35,341 nucleotides of DNA from Bryobacterales bacterium (GTDB taxonomy: Bacteria; Acidobacteriota; Terriglobia; Bryobacterales; Bryobacteraceae), in contig PLDF01000203.1 of assembly GCA_003135055.1 (NCBI GenBank), forward strand, positions 1 to 35,341. The letters are read 5' to 3'. The notes under the pieces were generated by a model. The model made no database searches. It was not told where the DNA came from and saw only the letters and a list, made by a program, of their open reading frames with translations. Positions within the stretch are counted from its first letter, which is position 1; each line of letters starts with the position of its first letter. Of the stretch, positions 16,236 through 23,779 are shown piece by piece. Made by a program: the position numbers and the translations under genes.

Positions 16236-16622
16236 ATGCCTCCGCTCTCCGGCACCGGCGTAATTGTAATCGTTGAGGATCCGTTCATTCGCCGTTTTGT
16301 CCGCAGCGTTTTGGGACGCTCCGGCCACGAAGTGATGGAATCGGACGCGCCGAATGCGCTCAAGCTCGCGGCCGAAGGTCCGGGCAGCGTGAAGCTGTTG
16401 ATCACCAATAAGCCGGAAGTTTTCGAGCGTCTGGAACACCCCGTGCCCATACTCTATCTGGCGACGTTTCCCGATTGGGACCTGGCCGCCCGCTTCAGCA
16501 AATTGCGGGTGCTGCGGAAGCCGTTCCATGCGCACGAGCTGCTGGAGGCCGTGGGCGAGGTCACAGGGCTGTCTCAAGATGTCCCAGCTCAAGATATCCC
16601 GTCTCAAGATATCCTGTCGTAG
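16236..16622 (+). CDS. Degenerate response-regulator receiver protein
   Basis: A receiver-like domain of about 128 residues: the first strand and acidic pair VIVIVEDPFIRRFVRSVLG, then HEVMESDAPNALKLA, and the late lysine in LRVLRKPFHAHELLEAV. The usual phosphoacceptor aspartate at the end of strand 3 is missing (LLITNKPEVF), so it is probably a pseudo-receiver working by protein contact. The tail is a short threefold repeat, QDVPAQDIPSQDIL. The start may be ATG 16236 or TTG 16212; neither has a clear ribosome binding site. No kinase lies nearby. The next gene follows after 10 bases. Confidence 0.7.
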   Translation: MPPLSGTGVIVIVEDPFIRRFVRSVLGRSGHEVMESDAPNALKLAAEGPGSVKLLITNKPEVFERLEHPVPILYLATFPDWDLAARFSKLRVLRKPFHAHELLEAVGEVTGLSQDVPAQDIPSQDILS

Positions 16623-16632
16623 AATAGGCGCG

Positions 16633-16899
16633 ATGGGGTTCTACCTGTGGCTCGACCGCGACGTGGCATGGGCGCAGGGCTGCTACGAATACCGGCCGAT
16701 GGGGGCCGCGGTGGTGGCGGCGACCGACCTCTTCACGCACCGCGATTTCGATTCCGCCAGGAAAGTCAGCTTACCGCCGGCGGCGCGCTATCTGGGGCAG
16801 TTTGCATCGTTGGGGCAGGTGAACGGCGTCCTGCAAGGCTTGCGTCGTGGCGCACGCACTCCTGCGTGCAGCGTTCACAATCGTGTGAACGCGCGTTGA
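16633..16899 (+). CDS. Hypothetical protein
   Basis: An 88-residue frame beginning MGFYLWLDRDVAWAQGCYEY at ATG 16633, with RDFDSARKVSLPPAARYLGQ in the middle. The first 70 residues look like a real soluble protein. The last 15 (GARTPACSVHNRVNAR) read through a stretch that resembles an intergenic repeat, so the C-terminus may be altered. Family not recognised. It follows the pseudo-receiver gene closely and may share its transcript. Confidence 0.55.
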   Translation: MGFYLWLDRDVAWAQGCYEYRPMGAAVVAATDLFTHRDFDSARKVSLPPAARYLGQFASLGQVNGVLQGLRRGARTPACSVHNRVNAR

Positions 16900-17233
16900 G
16901 CCACAGATCAGCCGCCGATCCCATAAGCTATCGAAAGCCAAGGCTGCGGCCTTGATCCAAGCGCCGCGCCCTTGAAATCTCAAGGAGAGCGTCCGGAACC
17001 CGCAGGCGCATTAGTTCCCGTTATGCGGCGCCCAACGAGAATTCTGTTCTCGCTGTGTTGGCAAGTCCATTCGACTCAAGCGCCCGCCGCGCCTCTGTTC
17101 TCCTGACTCCATCGACTCCCGTATCCCGCAGGGATATCAAGGGCGAAGCCCTTGGCTGGTTAGCCTGTTCGGTCCGCAAGGGCCGTCGCCGCCGAACCCC
17201 ACGGGAAGGCCGGCAGCCGATCCCGGCATAGAC
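16900..17233. other. Convergent intergenic region with hairpins
   Basis: 334 bases between convergent genes, with no coding sequence I can support. It holds several short hairpins: CAAGGC-TGCG-GCCTTG near 16939, CCTTGA-AATC-TCAAGG near 16970, and CAAGGGC-GAA-GCCCTTG at 17138-17154. They may serve as terminators for the flanking genes, although no T-run follows. Confidence 0.5.
17138..17154. terminator. Terminator-like hairpin
   Basis: CAAGGGC-GAA-GCCCTTG forms a 7-bp perfect stem with a 3-base loop between the convergent genes ending at 16899 and 17234. There is no U-tract on either side, so intrinsic termination is uncertain. The GAA loop is the same as in the REP-like element at 4932. Confidence 0.35.
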
Positions 17234-18196
17234 CTACGAAACTGGCAGGCGCGCGACGTCCCCCTTCCGGACCAGCCATGCGACGGATTCCTCCACCGCT
17301 TCCAGCGAGCCGTAAAGCGGTTCGTACGCCAGCAGCCTGCGCGCCTTCTCGATGCTGCAGTGCGGCGAGCGGGCGATGTGATCCCAAGTGGTGCGCGCGT
17401 CCTTTTCCGCGGACCACGCACGCCACTCCTCCCACGGCAGGAAGCGCAAATGCGGTTCCCGCCCAAACCACGCCGCCATGCGCTCCGCATAGCCGCGCAG
17501 GGTCACCGCGGCCGGCGAGGTCACGTGGAAACTCTCGCCCAGGGCCGCGTCGCGATGCTCCACCGCGCGCACGAATGCCGATGCCACGTCGGCCGCATGC
17601 ACGTGGTGCAGCGTCTCCATTCCCAGATTTGGGAGCAGCACCTCGCGGCCCGACGCCAGGTTCGAGAATACTTGCAAGTTGAAATTGCCGGCCGGATTGA
17701 CCGGCGCCCATCCCGGACCGGCCAGGTGGCCGGGATGGAGCACCGTAGCCGGAAACCCTTCGCGCGCCTGTTCCAGGAGGTACGTCTCTATGGCCAGCTT
17801 GCGGATGCCGTAATCGCCGAAAGGCGCGCGCGGCGCACTTTCCGTGGTGGGCACAAGCACGCTATGGCCATGCACCCAGATGGTGCCGCAGTGCAGGAAG
17901 TGGCCCACCCGGCCGCGCAGCGCGTCCACCAGTTGGGTCGCGCTCGAGGGCGCGTAGCAGGTCAAGTCGATCACCACTTCCGCGCCCAGCTCCGCCACCC
18001 GCCGGCCGAACTCGCCCCGCGCCTCCTCCGCCTCGCGATCCAGCGCAACCTGCGCGATCGCATTCCAGGCCTCGTGCGGCTGGTACGGCTGCCGCATCCC
18101 GCGCGAAACGCAAATCACCTCATGCCGGGCCTCCGCCAACATAGGCGAAAGGTATGTTCCAATATGTCCGGTACCGCCGATCACCACGATTCGCAT
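17234..18196 (-). CDS. NAD-dependent epimerase/dehydratase (extended SDR)
   Basis: A 320-residue extended short-chain dehydrogenase. The N-terminal dinucleotide-binding motif is GGTGHIG (8-14). The active-site pair is in DYGIRKLA (YxxxK) with CGTIWVHG before it. The C-terminal part (TSPAAVTLRGYAERMAAWFG) is the substrate-binding region. The sequence fits the cluster of NAD-dependent sugar-nucleotide or aldose epimerases without indicating a substrate. It is transcribed divergently from the Tat-exported sugar-isomerase-like gene across a 105-base AT-rich region, which suggests related sugar metabolism. Confidence 0.88.
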   Translation of the reverse strand: MRIVVIGGTGHIGTYLSPMLAEARHEVICVSRGMRQPYQPHEAWNAIAQVALDREAEEARGEFGRRVAELGAEVVIDLTCYAPSSATQLVDALRGRVGHFLHCGTIWVHGHSVLVPTTESAPRAPFGDYGIRKLAIETYLLEQAREGFPATVLHPGHLAGPGWAPVNPAGNFNLQVFSNLASGREVLLPNLGMETLHHVHAADVASAFVRAVEHRDAALGESFHVTSPAAVTLRGYAERMAAWFGREPHLRFLPWEEWRAWSAEKDARTTWDHIARSPHCSIEKARRLLAYEPLYGSLEAVEESVAWLVRKGDVARLPVS

Positions 18197-18247
18197 TCGA
18201 AAAGATCGCCTCCGATCGAATCAAAATCAATATGTCTCTAATCGATA

Positions 18248-18275
18248 TTGCGCAATCAATATTGCATACTATACA
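18248..18275 (+). promoter_or_regulatory. Promoter of the sugar-isomerase-like gene
   Basis: TTGCGC (18248-18253), 16 bases, then TATACA (18270-18275), followed by AGAGAGG before ATG 18302. The region is much more AT-rich than its surroundings. It contains the palindrome ATTGCGCAAT (18247-18256) and near-repeats of AATCGATATTGC and AATCAATATTGC, possible regulator sites shared with the divergent epimerase gene. Confidence 0.55.
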
Positions 18276-18301
18276 ATAATTTCAAAGAGAGGGCGGCCGC
18301 G

Positions 18302-19222
18302 ATGTCTACCAAGATGTCCACGAAGATGCACACCAGGATCGATCGCCGAAAATTTCTCCGCAGCGCCGGGCTGGCCGCTGCCATCGCGTCCGCGTCGCGG
18401 GCGCAACCCAAGCGCAGGTTGAACATCGGCCACACCGGAATCACCTGGGGCTACCAGCCGGAAAACGCCGCGGCCGCTATCCACGACGTGGCTTCCCTTG
18501 GCTACCAGGGCTACGAAAGCTTCGGCGAAGTGCTTGTGGCCTGGCAGTCCAAAGGCGGCCTTGATCGAGTGCTGGATGAGAACCATCTCCCGCTGATCTC
18601 CGCGTACTGCGGCGTTAACCTCACCGACCCGGCCAAGCGCGCCGATGAGATCGCCCGCGCCGTCCTGTGGGCCAACCTCATCAAACATGCCGGGGGCGTG
18701 ACCGCGGTCATCGGACCCAACGCAGTGAAGCGTCCCGCTTACGATTTCAAGGCCAGCAAGAGCGACATCGTCTCCGCGCTGAACGAGATTTGCAAAGCGG
18801 TCGGTGACGTAGGTATCACGCCCGTGCTGCACCAGCATACCGGTACCTGCATCGAAAGCCGCGACGAAGTCTATTCCGTGCTGGACGCGGTGGACACGCG
18901 CTACGTGAAGTTCGGACCCGACGTGGGGCAGCTCGCCAAAGGCGGATCGGACCCGGTGAAAGTGGTCAAGGATTTCCTGCCGCTGATCCGGCACGTCCAT
19001 CTGAAGGATTGGAACGGCGGCCCGAACTGGGCAGAGTACTGTCCGCTCGGCCAAGGCAAGGTGGATTTGCCCGCCGTGCTGGCCCTGCTGGAGCAGTCGT
19101 CCGACATGAAGATCGTCATGGTGGAGCTCGACCCCAGCCGCAATCCGCCGTCCACGCCGCTCGAGACGGCGCGCATCAGTAAAGAGTATCTGCAAAAGCA
19201 AGGGTACGTATTCCGATCCTGA
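18302..19222 (+). CDS. Tat-exported sugar phosphate isomerase/epimerase family protein
   Basis: A 306-residue TIM-barrel protein of the xylose-isomerase-like (AP endonuclease 2) group. The N-terminus carries a twin-arginine signal (DRRKFLRSAGLAAAIASA), so the folded protein is exported. Barrel features are NIGHTGITWGYQPE, then GITPVLHQHTGTCIES, KFGPDVGQLAKGG and IRHVHLKDWN; the His, Asp and Glu residues in these strands are the usual metal ligands. ATG 18302 has AGAGAGG upstream; the frame extends to 18248 but that part is promoter. The N-terminus has a doubled MSTK. Similar Tat-linked isomerases act in polyol or keto-sugar metabolism; the substrate is not evident. Confidence 0.9.
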   Translation: MSTKMSTKMHTRIDRRKFLRSAGLAAAIASASRAQPKRRLNIGHTGITWGYQPENAAAAIHDVASLGYQGYESFGEVLVAWQSKGGLDRVLDENHLPLISAYCGVNLTDPAKRADEIARAVLWANLIKHAGGVTAVIGPNAVKRPAYDFKASKSDIVSALNEICKAVGDVGITPVLHQHTGTCIESRDEVYSVLDAVDTRYVKFGPDVGQLAKGGSDPVKVVKDFLPLIRHVHLKDWNGGPNWAEYCPLGQGKVDLPAVLALLEQSSDMKIVMVELDPSRNPPSTPLETARISKEYLQKQGYVFRS

Positions 19223-19404
19223 GGGAACCCTTGACCGATGGCGGCGGCACCTCGCGCCTCGTGGCGGGCGACATCGAAGTCGAAGAGCCTCAGTCCAACG
19301 CCGAGGATCGCGCGGCCGCCGAAGTCCGGATTCGCACCCAGGCGCCCCGCCTATGCCGTTCAGCCGTGAGCCGTCAAGCTGCCCGCGCATACGGCGTGGC
19401 GAGG

Positions 19405-20094
19405 TTACGCGACTACTTTTCCATCCCTCATCTGAACCGTCCGGTGCCCGTATGCGGCGGCTTCCGGATTGTGCGTGATCATCAGAATGGTCTGCCCCAG
19501 CCGCTGGTTGAGATCGCGCATGATTTCGAGCACGGCCTTTGAGTTTTCCGTGTCCAGGTTGCCGGTGGGCTCGTCGGCCAGCAGAATCGCCGGACGGTTC
19601 ACAATGGCGCGCGCAATGGCGATGCGCTGCTGCTCGCCGCCCGAGAGCGCATTGGGCTTATGGTCGAGCCGCTGCGCGATGCCGAGCAGGTTCAAAGCTT
19701 CCTCGAACTGCGCATCGGGCTTGGAATCGGTTCCGCCAAGATAGCGGGCCACCGCGATGTTGTCGCGCGCGGTCAGGTTCGGCAGCAGGTTGAACTTCTG
19801 GAACACGAAACCTACCGTTCGGCGGCGCATGCGCGTGCGTTCCGCGTCGGTCATGCCGGCGAGGTCCCGATCGGCCACGCGCACGTGTCCCGAGGTGGGC
19901 GGCGTAAGCGCGCCGATGATGTGGAAAAGCGTGGATTTCCCGGATCCCGACGGCCCAATGATGGAAAGAAACTCCCCGCCTTTCACTTCGAGATCGACGC
20001 CGCGCAACGCGGGGACATCCACCTCCCCGACGCGGTAGACCTTGCGCAGATCGCTAATCCGGATGATGGCGCCGCTACTCGCGCCGTTACTCAT
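19405..20094 (-). CDS. ABC transporter ATPase, LolD/MacB type
   Basis: A 229-residue ATPase of the LolD/FtsE/MacB class. Walker A is GPSGSGKST (47-55), the Q-loop is in VGFVFQKFNLLPNLTARDNI, the signature is LSGGEQQR, Walker B is ILLADEPTGNLD, and the H-loop is MITHNPE. All are intact. ATG 20094 lies inside the end of the permease gene (8-base overlap), so translation is coupled. With the upstream permease and lipoprotein it forms a three-gene unit like Lol or MacB-type exporters that work on lipoproteins or peptides at the inner membrane. Confidence 0.93.
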   Translation of the reverse strand: MSNGASSGAIIRISDLRKVYRVGEVDVPALRGVDLEVKGGEFLSIIGPSGSGKSTLFHIIGALTPPTSGHVRVADRDLAGMTDAERTRMRRRTVGFVFQKFNLLPNLTARDNIAVARYLGGTDSKPDAQFEEALNLLGIAQRLDHKPNALSGGEQQRIAIARAIVNRPAILLADEPTGNLDTENSKAVLEIMRDLNQRLGQTILMITHNPEAAAYGHRTVQMRDGKVVA

Positions 20095-21184
20095 ACGCCA
20101 GCGCTTCAATAGGATCGTGGCGGGCCGCGCTTAACCCGGGATATAGAGCGCCCAGTGCGGAAGCTATCAGCGCGATGCCGGTGGCGACGGGCCACCACAA
20201 GGGTTTGATCACGATCGGAATGGAAGCCGGCACGAAAGTGGAGATGAGCCACCACGCGCCGATGCTCATTACGATGCCCACCAGGGTTCCAGCCACGCCG
20301 AGGATCAAGGCTTCCACCTCGACGATGCCCAAGATGAACGATTTCGACGCGCCTAAGGATTTGAGGATTCCAATTTCGCGCGTACGCTGGAGCACCACCA
20401 TGTACATCGACAAGCAAACGGTAATGAAGCCGCTGAACACGCCCGCCCCTACCATCACCGCGAGGAATGGCGTTACGCCCGGGATGGCGGCTACGCCGAA
20501 CGCGGCGACGTATTCGTCCATGGTGTCGATCTTGTAACTAGGCATCAACTTTTTCAACTCTTCCATCGCCGGGCCGATGTTGGCGGGGTTATCGAGCTTG
20601 ACATAGATCTGGCTTACCTTTCCCTCCGCGTCGTCCAGATCCTGAAGCACCGTCAATGGGACCACTACGCGAGCCAGTTTGCCCGAGGCGATGATGCCGG
20701 CGATGCGCCAATCCCGATTCATCAACGAAATGGAGTCGCCCACCTGCTTGTGCTTCTGGGCGGCAAACAATTGGTCGATCAGAATGTCGCCGGGCTTCTG
20801 AAGGGGGCCGCCTTCCAGGTAGGTGAATCCGCCATTCATGGCCTTGAACTTGGCGAGATCCACGCCGGTCGCTATCAATGGAAAATCGATGCTGTGATTG
20901 ATGACGCCAAGGGCCATCTTGACGCGAGGCTGCTGTTCGATCTTGGCGACCGCCCCTTCCGGAATGCTGGCGGCGCTGAAACTGATCGCCGAAGCAGCGG
21001 TGGATCCGCGAATCAGGATATCGGCGCCCACGCCCTGCTGGCGGCGCTGCGATTCCTCGGACATTCCGAAGCTTAGGCCAACCAGGGTAAGGATCAACGC
21101 CACCGAAACGGCGATCAGGAGCGTGCTCAACAAGCTGCGCAACGGCCGGTGCTTCAGGTTTTCGACGACCAGTTTGCCCGTCAC
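20087..21184 (-). CDS. ABC transporter permease, FtsX/LolCE type
   Basis: A 365-residue inner-membrane permease. The first helix is in RSLLSTLLIAVSVALILTLV (about 15-35). A periplasmic MacB-like core follows (about 40-235), and three helices make the C-terminal FtsX domain, with [20 protein letters not shown] in between. The end reads ALYPGLSAARHDPIEALAYE, the usual permease end. It is half the length of the ADOP permease and has its own ATPase next door. It overlaps the lipoprotein gene by 4 bases (ATGA type) and the ATPase gene by 8. Confidence 0.93.
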   Translation of the reverse strand: MTGKLVVENLKHRPLRSLLSTLLIAVSVALILTLVGLSFGMSEESQRRQQGVGADILIRGSTAASAISFSAASIPEGAVAKIEQQPRVKMALGVINHSIDFPLIATGVDLAKFKAMNGGFTYLEGGPLQKPGDILIDQLFAAQKHKQVGDSISLMNRDWRIAGIIASGKLARVVVPLTVLQDLDDAEGKVSQIYVKLDNPANIGPAMEELKKLMPSYKIDTMDEYVAAFGVAAIPGVTPFLAVMVGAGVFSGFITVCLSMYMVVLQRTREIGILKSLGASKSFILGIVEVEALILGVAGTLVGIVMSIGAWWLISTFVPASIPIVIKPLWWPVATGIALIASALGALYPGLSAARHDPIEALAYE

Positions 21185-22098
21185 TTCCTGGGCCCTTCGG
21201 GCGCGCTGGCCGGCGGCTGGCCGACTGTCTGCAACTTCGTTCCTTCAGGCTGTTCGAGCACAAATTTATCATCCGATACTCCCTTGTTAATGTCCATTTT
21301 GACCACGTCGAGAACCAGGCCGATCTCGTCGTGCGGGCGGTTGAAATCGATGTGCTTGGGGAACGGGACGTTGTCCCATGGCTTCCATTCGCTGTAGCGG
21401 ACGTCGGTGAGGATGTTGCCGGCGTCGTCGAAAATCAACTGGCGCGCCAGCAGCAGGTCGAGCCGGTTGAACCAGATGGTGCGCCTGAGCTGCAACTGGC
21501 CGTTAGCGCCCTCGTGGATCTCGTGGAGGATGTAGTACGCGCCATCTTCGTCGGTCATGTTCTCCATCAGGACCTTGTTGTTCTTGAGGTCGATGGGCCG
21601 CACCAGCATGGCATCGAGGAAGTACTGCGGGCGCAGGTTTTCGATCTTGTTGGCCGAAGGCTTGACGATCTCGTTCTGGCCCATCAGGAACGCATTGCGC
21701 GACGGCAGGTAGAGCTTAAAAGCGCCGCCGCTCGATGCCATGTCAAATGCCTTGGAGCGAATTATCGGATAGAGGCCGATGATGCGGATATCGGCCGGCT
21801 TGCGGAAGAGGACGTAGCCGGTAACGTCTTTGTACTCGGTGATGTGGCTTTTCTCGGCGCTGCCGAGCGCGGGGGTCATATCCACCGTGGCGCTGAAATC
21901 GTGGATGGCGTTGTATGCCCTGGCGAGGCTGTCCATGAGCGAGCCCTCGCCAGCCACCTGGAGGTTTGGCGGAGTCTTGCCGTTGGTGGCCTTGCGCGTG
22001 ATGAGCCGCCGCCGCGCGAGGCACGACGACAGGGCCGCGGACATCAGGCAGATCAGTAGAATAGCGGCCGGGAGACGCCTGAAGACCATCCCCTCCAT
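21181..22098 (-). CDS. Lipoprotein, LolA/DUF4292-like
   Basis: About 305 residues with a lipoprotein signal: hydrophobic LPAAILLICLMSAAL followed by the lipobox LSSC. The body (YNAIHDFSATVDMTPALGSA, KLYLPSRNAFLMGQNEI and ARQLIFDDAGNILTDVRYSE) has the layout of LolA/outer-membrane-lipoprotein-sorting or DUF4292 proteins, a half-open beta barrel that carries lipid. ATG 22098 or 22089 are possible starts; the long frame to 22413 crosses the tRNA gene and cannot be coding. It is the first gene of the exporter unit and overlaps the permease gene by 4 bases. A lipid- or lipoprotein-handling role is inference from family and context. Confidence 0.82.
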   Translation of the reverse strand: MEGMVFRRLPAAILLICLMSAALSSCLARRRLITRKATNGKTPPNLQVAGEGSLMDSLARAYNAIHDFSATVDMTPALGSAEKSHITEYKDVTGYVLFRKPADIRIIGLYPIIRSKAFDMASSGGAFKLYLPSRNAFLMGQNEIVKPSANKIENLRPQYFLDAMLVRPIDLKNNKVLMENMTDEDGAYYILHEIHEGANGQLQLRRTIWFNRLDLLLARQLIFDDAGNILTDVRYSEWKPWDNVPFPKHIDFNRPHDEIGLVLDVVKMDINKGVSDDKFVLEQPEGTKLQTVGQPPASAPEGPRK

Positions 22099-22179
22099 TG
22101 TAGGCGGGCGCGGATGCGGGCGGATGCGGAATGTGAATTCGACGGGCGCAGGCCGTATGTTATAGTGAAGTCGTCTCGT

Positions 22180-22255
22180 GGGCCTGTGGCGCAGTTGGGA
22201 GCGCGCTTCCATGGCATGGAAGAGGTCGACGGTTCGAACCCGTCCAGGTCCACCA
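22180..22255 (+). tRNA. tRNA-Ala (anticodon GGC)
   Basis: A complete 76-base cloverleaf with encoded CCA end. The acceptor GGGCCTG (22180-22186) pairs with CAGGTCC (22245-22251), including the G3-U70 pair that identifies alanine tRNA. The D stem is GCGC/GCGC (22189-22192, 22201-22204). The anticodon stem CTTCC/GGAAG encloses the loop ATGGCAT (22211-22217), anticodon GGC at 22213-22215. The T stem is GACGG/CCGTC with loop TTCGAAC. Its 3' part from the anticodon loop is repeated at 24321-24369. Confidence 0.97.
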
Positions 22256-22259
22256 AATT
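22211..22259. repeat. Attachment site, left (within tRNA-Ala)
   Basis: The 49 bases from the first base of the anticodon loop to 4 bases past the CCA end are repeated without a mismatch at 24321-24369. The anticodon stem-loop gives an inverted repeat flanking a 7-base centre, typical of tyrosine-integrase core sites located in tRNA anticodon loops. The tRNA gene stays intact on this side, as expected after integration. Confidence 0.9.
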
Positions 22260-22303
22260 CCTCAGACACTTGGCGCCCATTGGTTGCCTTCGTCGCCGTC
22301 ACC

Positions 22304-22321
22304 GGAGTCCATTTGGAGTCT
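22304..22321. repeat. GGAGTCC-type repeats near the left end of the island
   Basis: GGAGTCC at 22304-22310 and GGAGTCT at 22315-22321, 45 bases inside the left attachment repeat. The same heptamer occurs three times near the right end (24190-24215). They could be arm-type binding sites of the missing integrase or excisionase. Confidence 0.4.
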
Positions 22322-22402
22322 AGGTTTGGACGCCGCGCGGCAGCCCTGCTGCGTGTAGCCCCGATCACGCGTGCGTTTTCGATGCTCGTTGTGCTGCTGC
22401 GT

Positions 22403-22433
22403 TTAGTCGTCAAAGCAGCACGACGCTTATAAT
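22403..22433 (+). promoter_or_regulatory. Promoter before the nuclease-like pseudogene
   Basis: A perfect -10 box TATAAT at 22428-22433 lies 6 bases before ATG 22440, so transcription would begin at the start codon. The -35 region is weak (TTAGTC at 22403, 19-base spacing). An 8-bp inverted repeat GTGCTGCT/AGCAGCAC (22391-22398, 22413-22420) overlaps it and may be an operator. Confidence 0.5.
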
Positions 22434-22439
22434 GGCGTC

Positions 22440-23230
22440 ATGGCAGAACGTGGTAGTAGAAGGGGTCGCGAGCTGAATGAGAAGTGGGGGTCGGGGCGAG
22501 GCATCCCCTTTACAGAAAGACGGGCGACTGGTATCACGTTCTCAAAAGCTTCCCTGCAGCGTTGTTTGACGCTCACGGTTACGTTCGATTCGAAACCTTG
22601 GCAGACCTTCTGGCAACCGATGGGGTTTCCACATCGACTAGGGACGGAAAAGATTGGCTTTCGGTAAAAAGCCCGGGATCAAATCACTTAGCGCCTATGT
22701 TCGAGAGGATTCTGGAGGCTCGCCCCTCCAGACACCTTGGGATTCGAACGAATCGGAGGGCGTTGGGCTGCGAACGTATGACGAATCTGAGCGCTTATGC
22801 GTTCGCGAGAGCGGAACCGTCCGATATCGGGCCCGTCACAGGAAAATCACGAATGCACTCTGTGAACAGTTTTCCGTTTTGAAACCCGAGCTGGGTCATC
22901 ATGGGGACAACGAGTACGACGTTTCGCTTAGAAACTACGACCGCGAAGGCAGAGACCTTCTCATCGAGGTGAAGCCCGACCCGGATAGAGGATCATTGCG
23001 AATCGCCATTGGGCAACTCTACGACTACAGGCGATTACTCCGAAATCGCGCCAATACCGATCTCGCGTCTTGACGATTGGTCGATTGGTCGTCCAAATGA
23101 GTCCTACAGGGATCTGCTGCTGACCCTTGGAATCACCTCCCTTTGGTTTGAGGGCGACAACTGCGGAAGTCTGAGTGGCATGGGCGACGCATGGCCGCTC
23201 CTCCCCGCAGGCTCAGGAGTACGACACGGA
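22440..23230 (+). pseudogene. PD-(D/E)XK-nuclease-like gene with several frameshifts
   Basis: Three reading frames join into one protein-like sequence. It begins MAERGSRRGRELNEKWGSGR and shifts frame near 22515 to give KTGDWYHVLKSFPAALFDAH and VRFETLADLLATDGV. It shifts again near 22665 and continues with YDESERLCVRESG, YDREGRDLLIEVKPDPDRGS and RIAIGQLYDYRRLL. A last shift near 23060 leads to YRDLLLTLGITSLWFEGDN. The D-x(n)-EVK pattern and the following GQLYDYRR are typical of restriction-type PD-(D/E)XK nucleases. An 8-base tandem duplication (ATTGGTCG twice, near 23081) lies at the last break. The gene is probably dead; before decay it may have been the island's defence cargo. The exact end is uncertain. 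Confidence 0.65.
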
Positions 23231-23367
23231 AATCCTAAACATCCTGCCAACCAGAGCTAGTCGCAGAAAAACCAGTTGGCAAGGAAGACTGGACCGCAGC
23301 GCAGGGACTGCAGATGCTACCTCTCGAAGGCCCCCAGTAAGAGCGGCTCTCGGCATGATTATAATTT

Positions 23368-23395
23368 TTGACTTATATTATCTGTGCGTTATAAT
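23368..23395 (+). promoter_or_regulatory. Strong promoter of the island toxin/antitoxin pair
   Basis: TTGACT (23368-23373), a 16-base AT-rich spacer, and TATAAT (23390-23395). The GTG start codon at 23402 follows after only 6 bases, without a ribosome binding site, so a leaderless transcript is predicted. This is the best consensus promoter in the window. Confidence 0.75.
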
Positions 23396-23401
23396 TGTGG
23401 T

Positions 23402-23779
23402 GTGGCGTGGGACGTTGAGGTTACGGATGAATTCAAAGCCTGGTGGAACGGGCTCACCGAAGCCGAACGCATATCGGTCGAGAGGGCCGTTTTGCTGCTG
23501 GAAGAGCGTGGCCCCCATCTCCCGTTTCCGCACAGCAGCGGAGTAACCGGCTCGCGCCATTCCGCGATGCGTGAACTTCGAGTGCAACACCAAGGCCACC
23601 CCTACCGGGTGCTTTACATTTTCGATCCTCGCCGCGCGGCACTCTTGCTGTTGGGTGGCGACAAGACAGGCGATGACCGCTGGTACGAGAAGAACGTACC
23701 GCTGGCAGATCAGACTTACGATAACTACCTTTCGGAGATTGAGGAGGAAGACAGTGCCAAAGACGACAAAGTTCAGTGA
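23402..23779 (+). CDS. RelE/HigB-like toxin (phage Gp49-like)
   Basis: A 125-residue toxin, MAWDVEVTDEFKAWWNGLTE onward, with the family core GSRHSAMRELRVQHQGHPYR and LLGGDKTGDDRWYEK. The usual length is about 110-125, so it looks complete. Relatives cut mRNA at the ribosome. GTG 23402 is the start because the family begins with this MAW-DVE-T-EF pattern; the longer frame to 23384 runs into the promoter. Its last 26 bases overlap the antitoxin gene. The toxin remnant at the start of the window is a paralogue. It sits in the tRNA island and could stabilise it. Confidence 0.92.
   Translation: MAWDVEVTDEFKAWWNGLTEAERISVERAVLLLEERGPHLPFPHSSGVTGSRHSAMRELRVQHQGHPYRVLYIFDPRRAALLLLGGDKTGDDRWYEKNVPLADQTYDNYLSEIEEEDSAKDDKVQ

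Noticed and set aside
16528..16632. N-terminal extension of the gene at 16633
   Set aside because: This part lies in the pseudo-receiver gene in another frame. ATG 16633 after its stop is the natural start.
22114..22323. Protein-like frames across the tRNA (e.g. VDLDGFEPSTSSMP-type sequence)
   Set aside because: These are translations of tRNA sequence, a well-known source of false proteins. The cloverleaf is complete.
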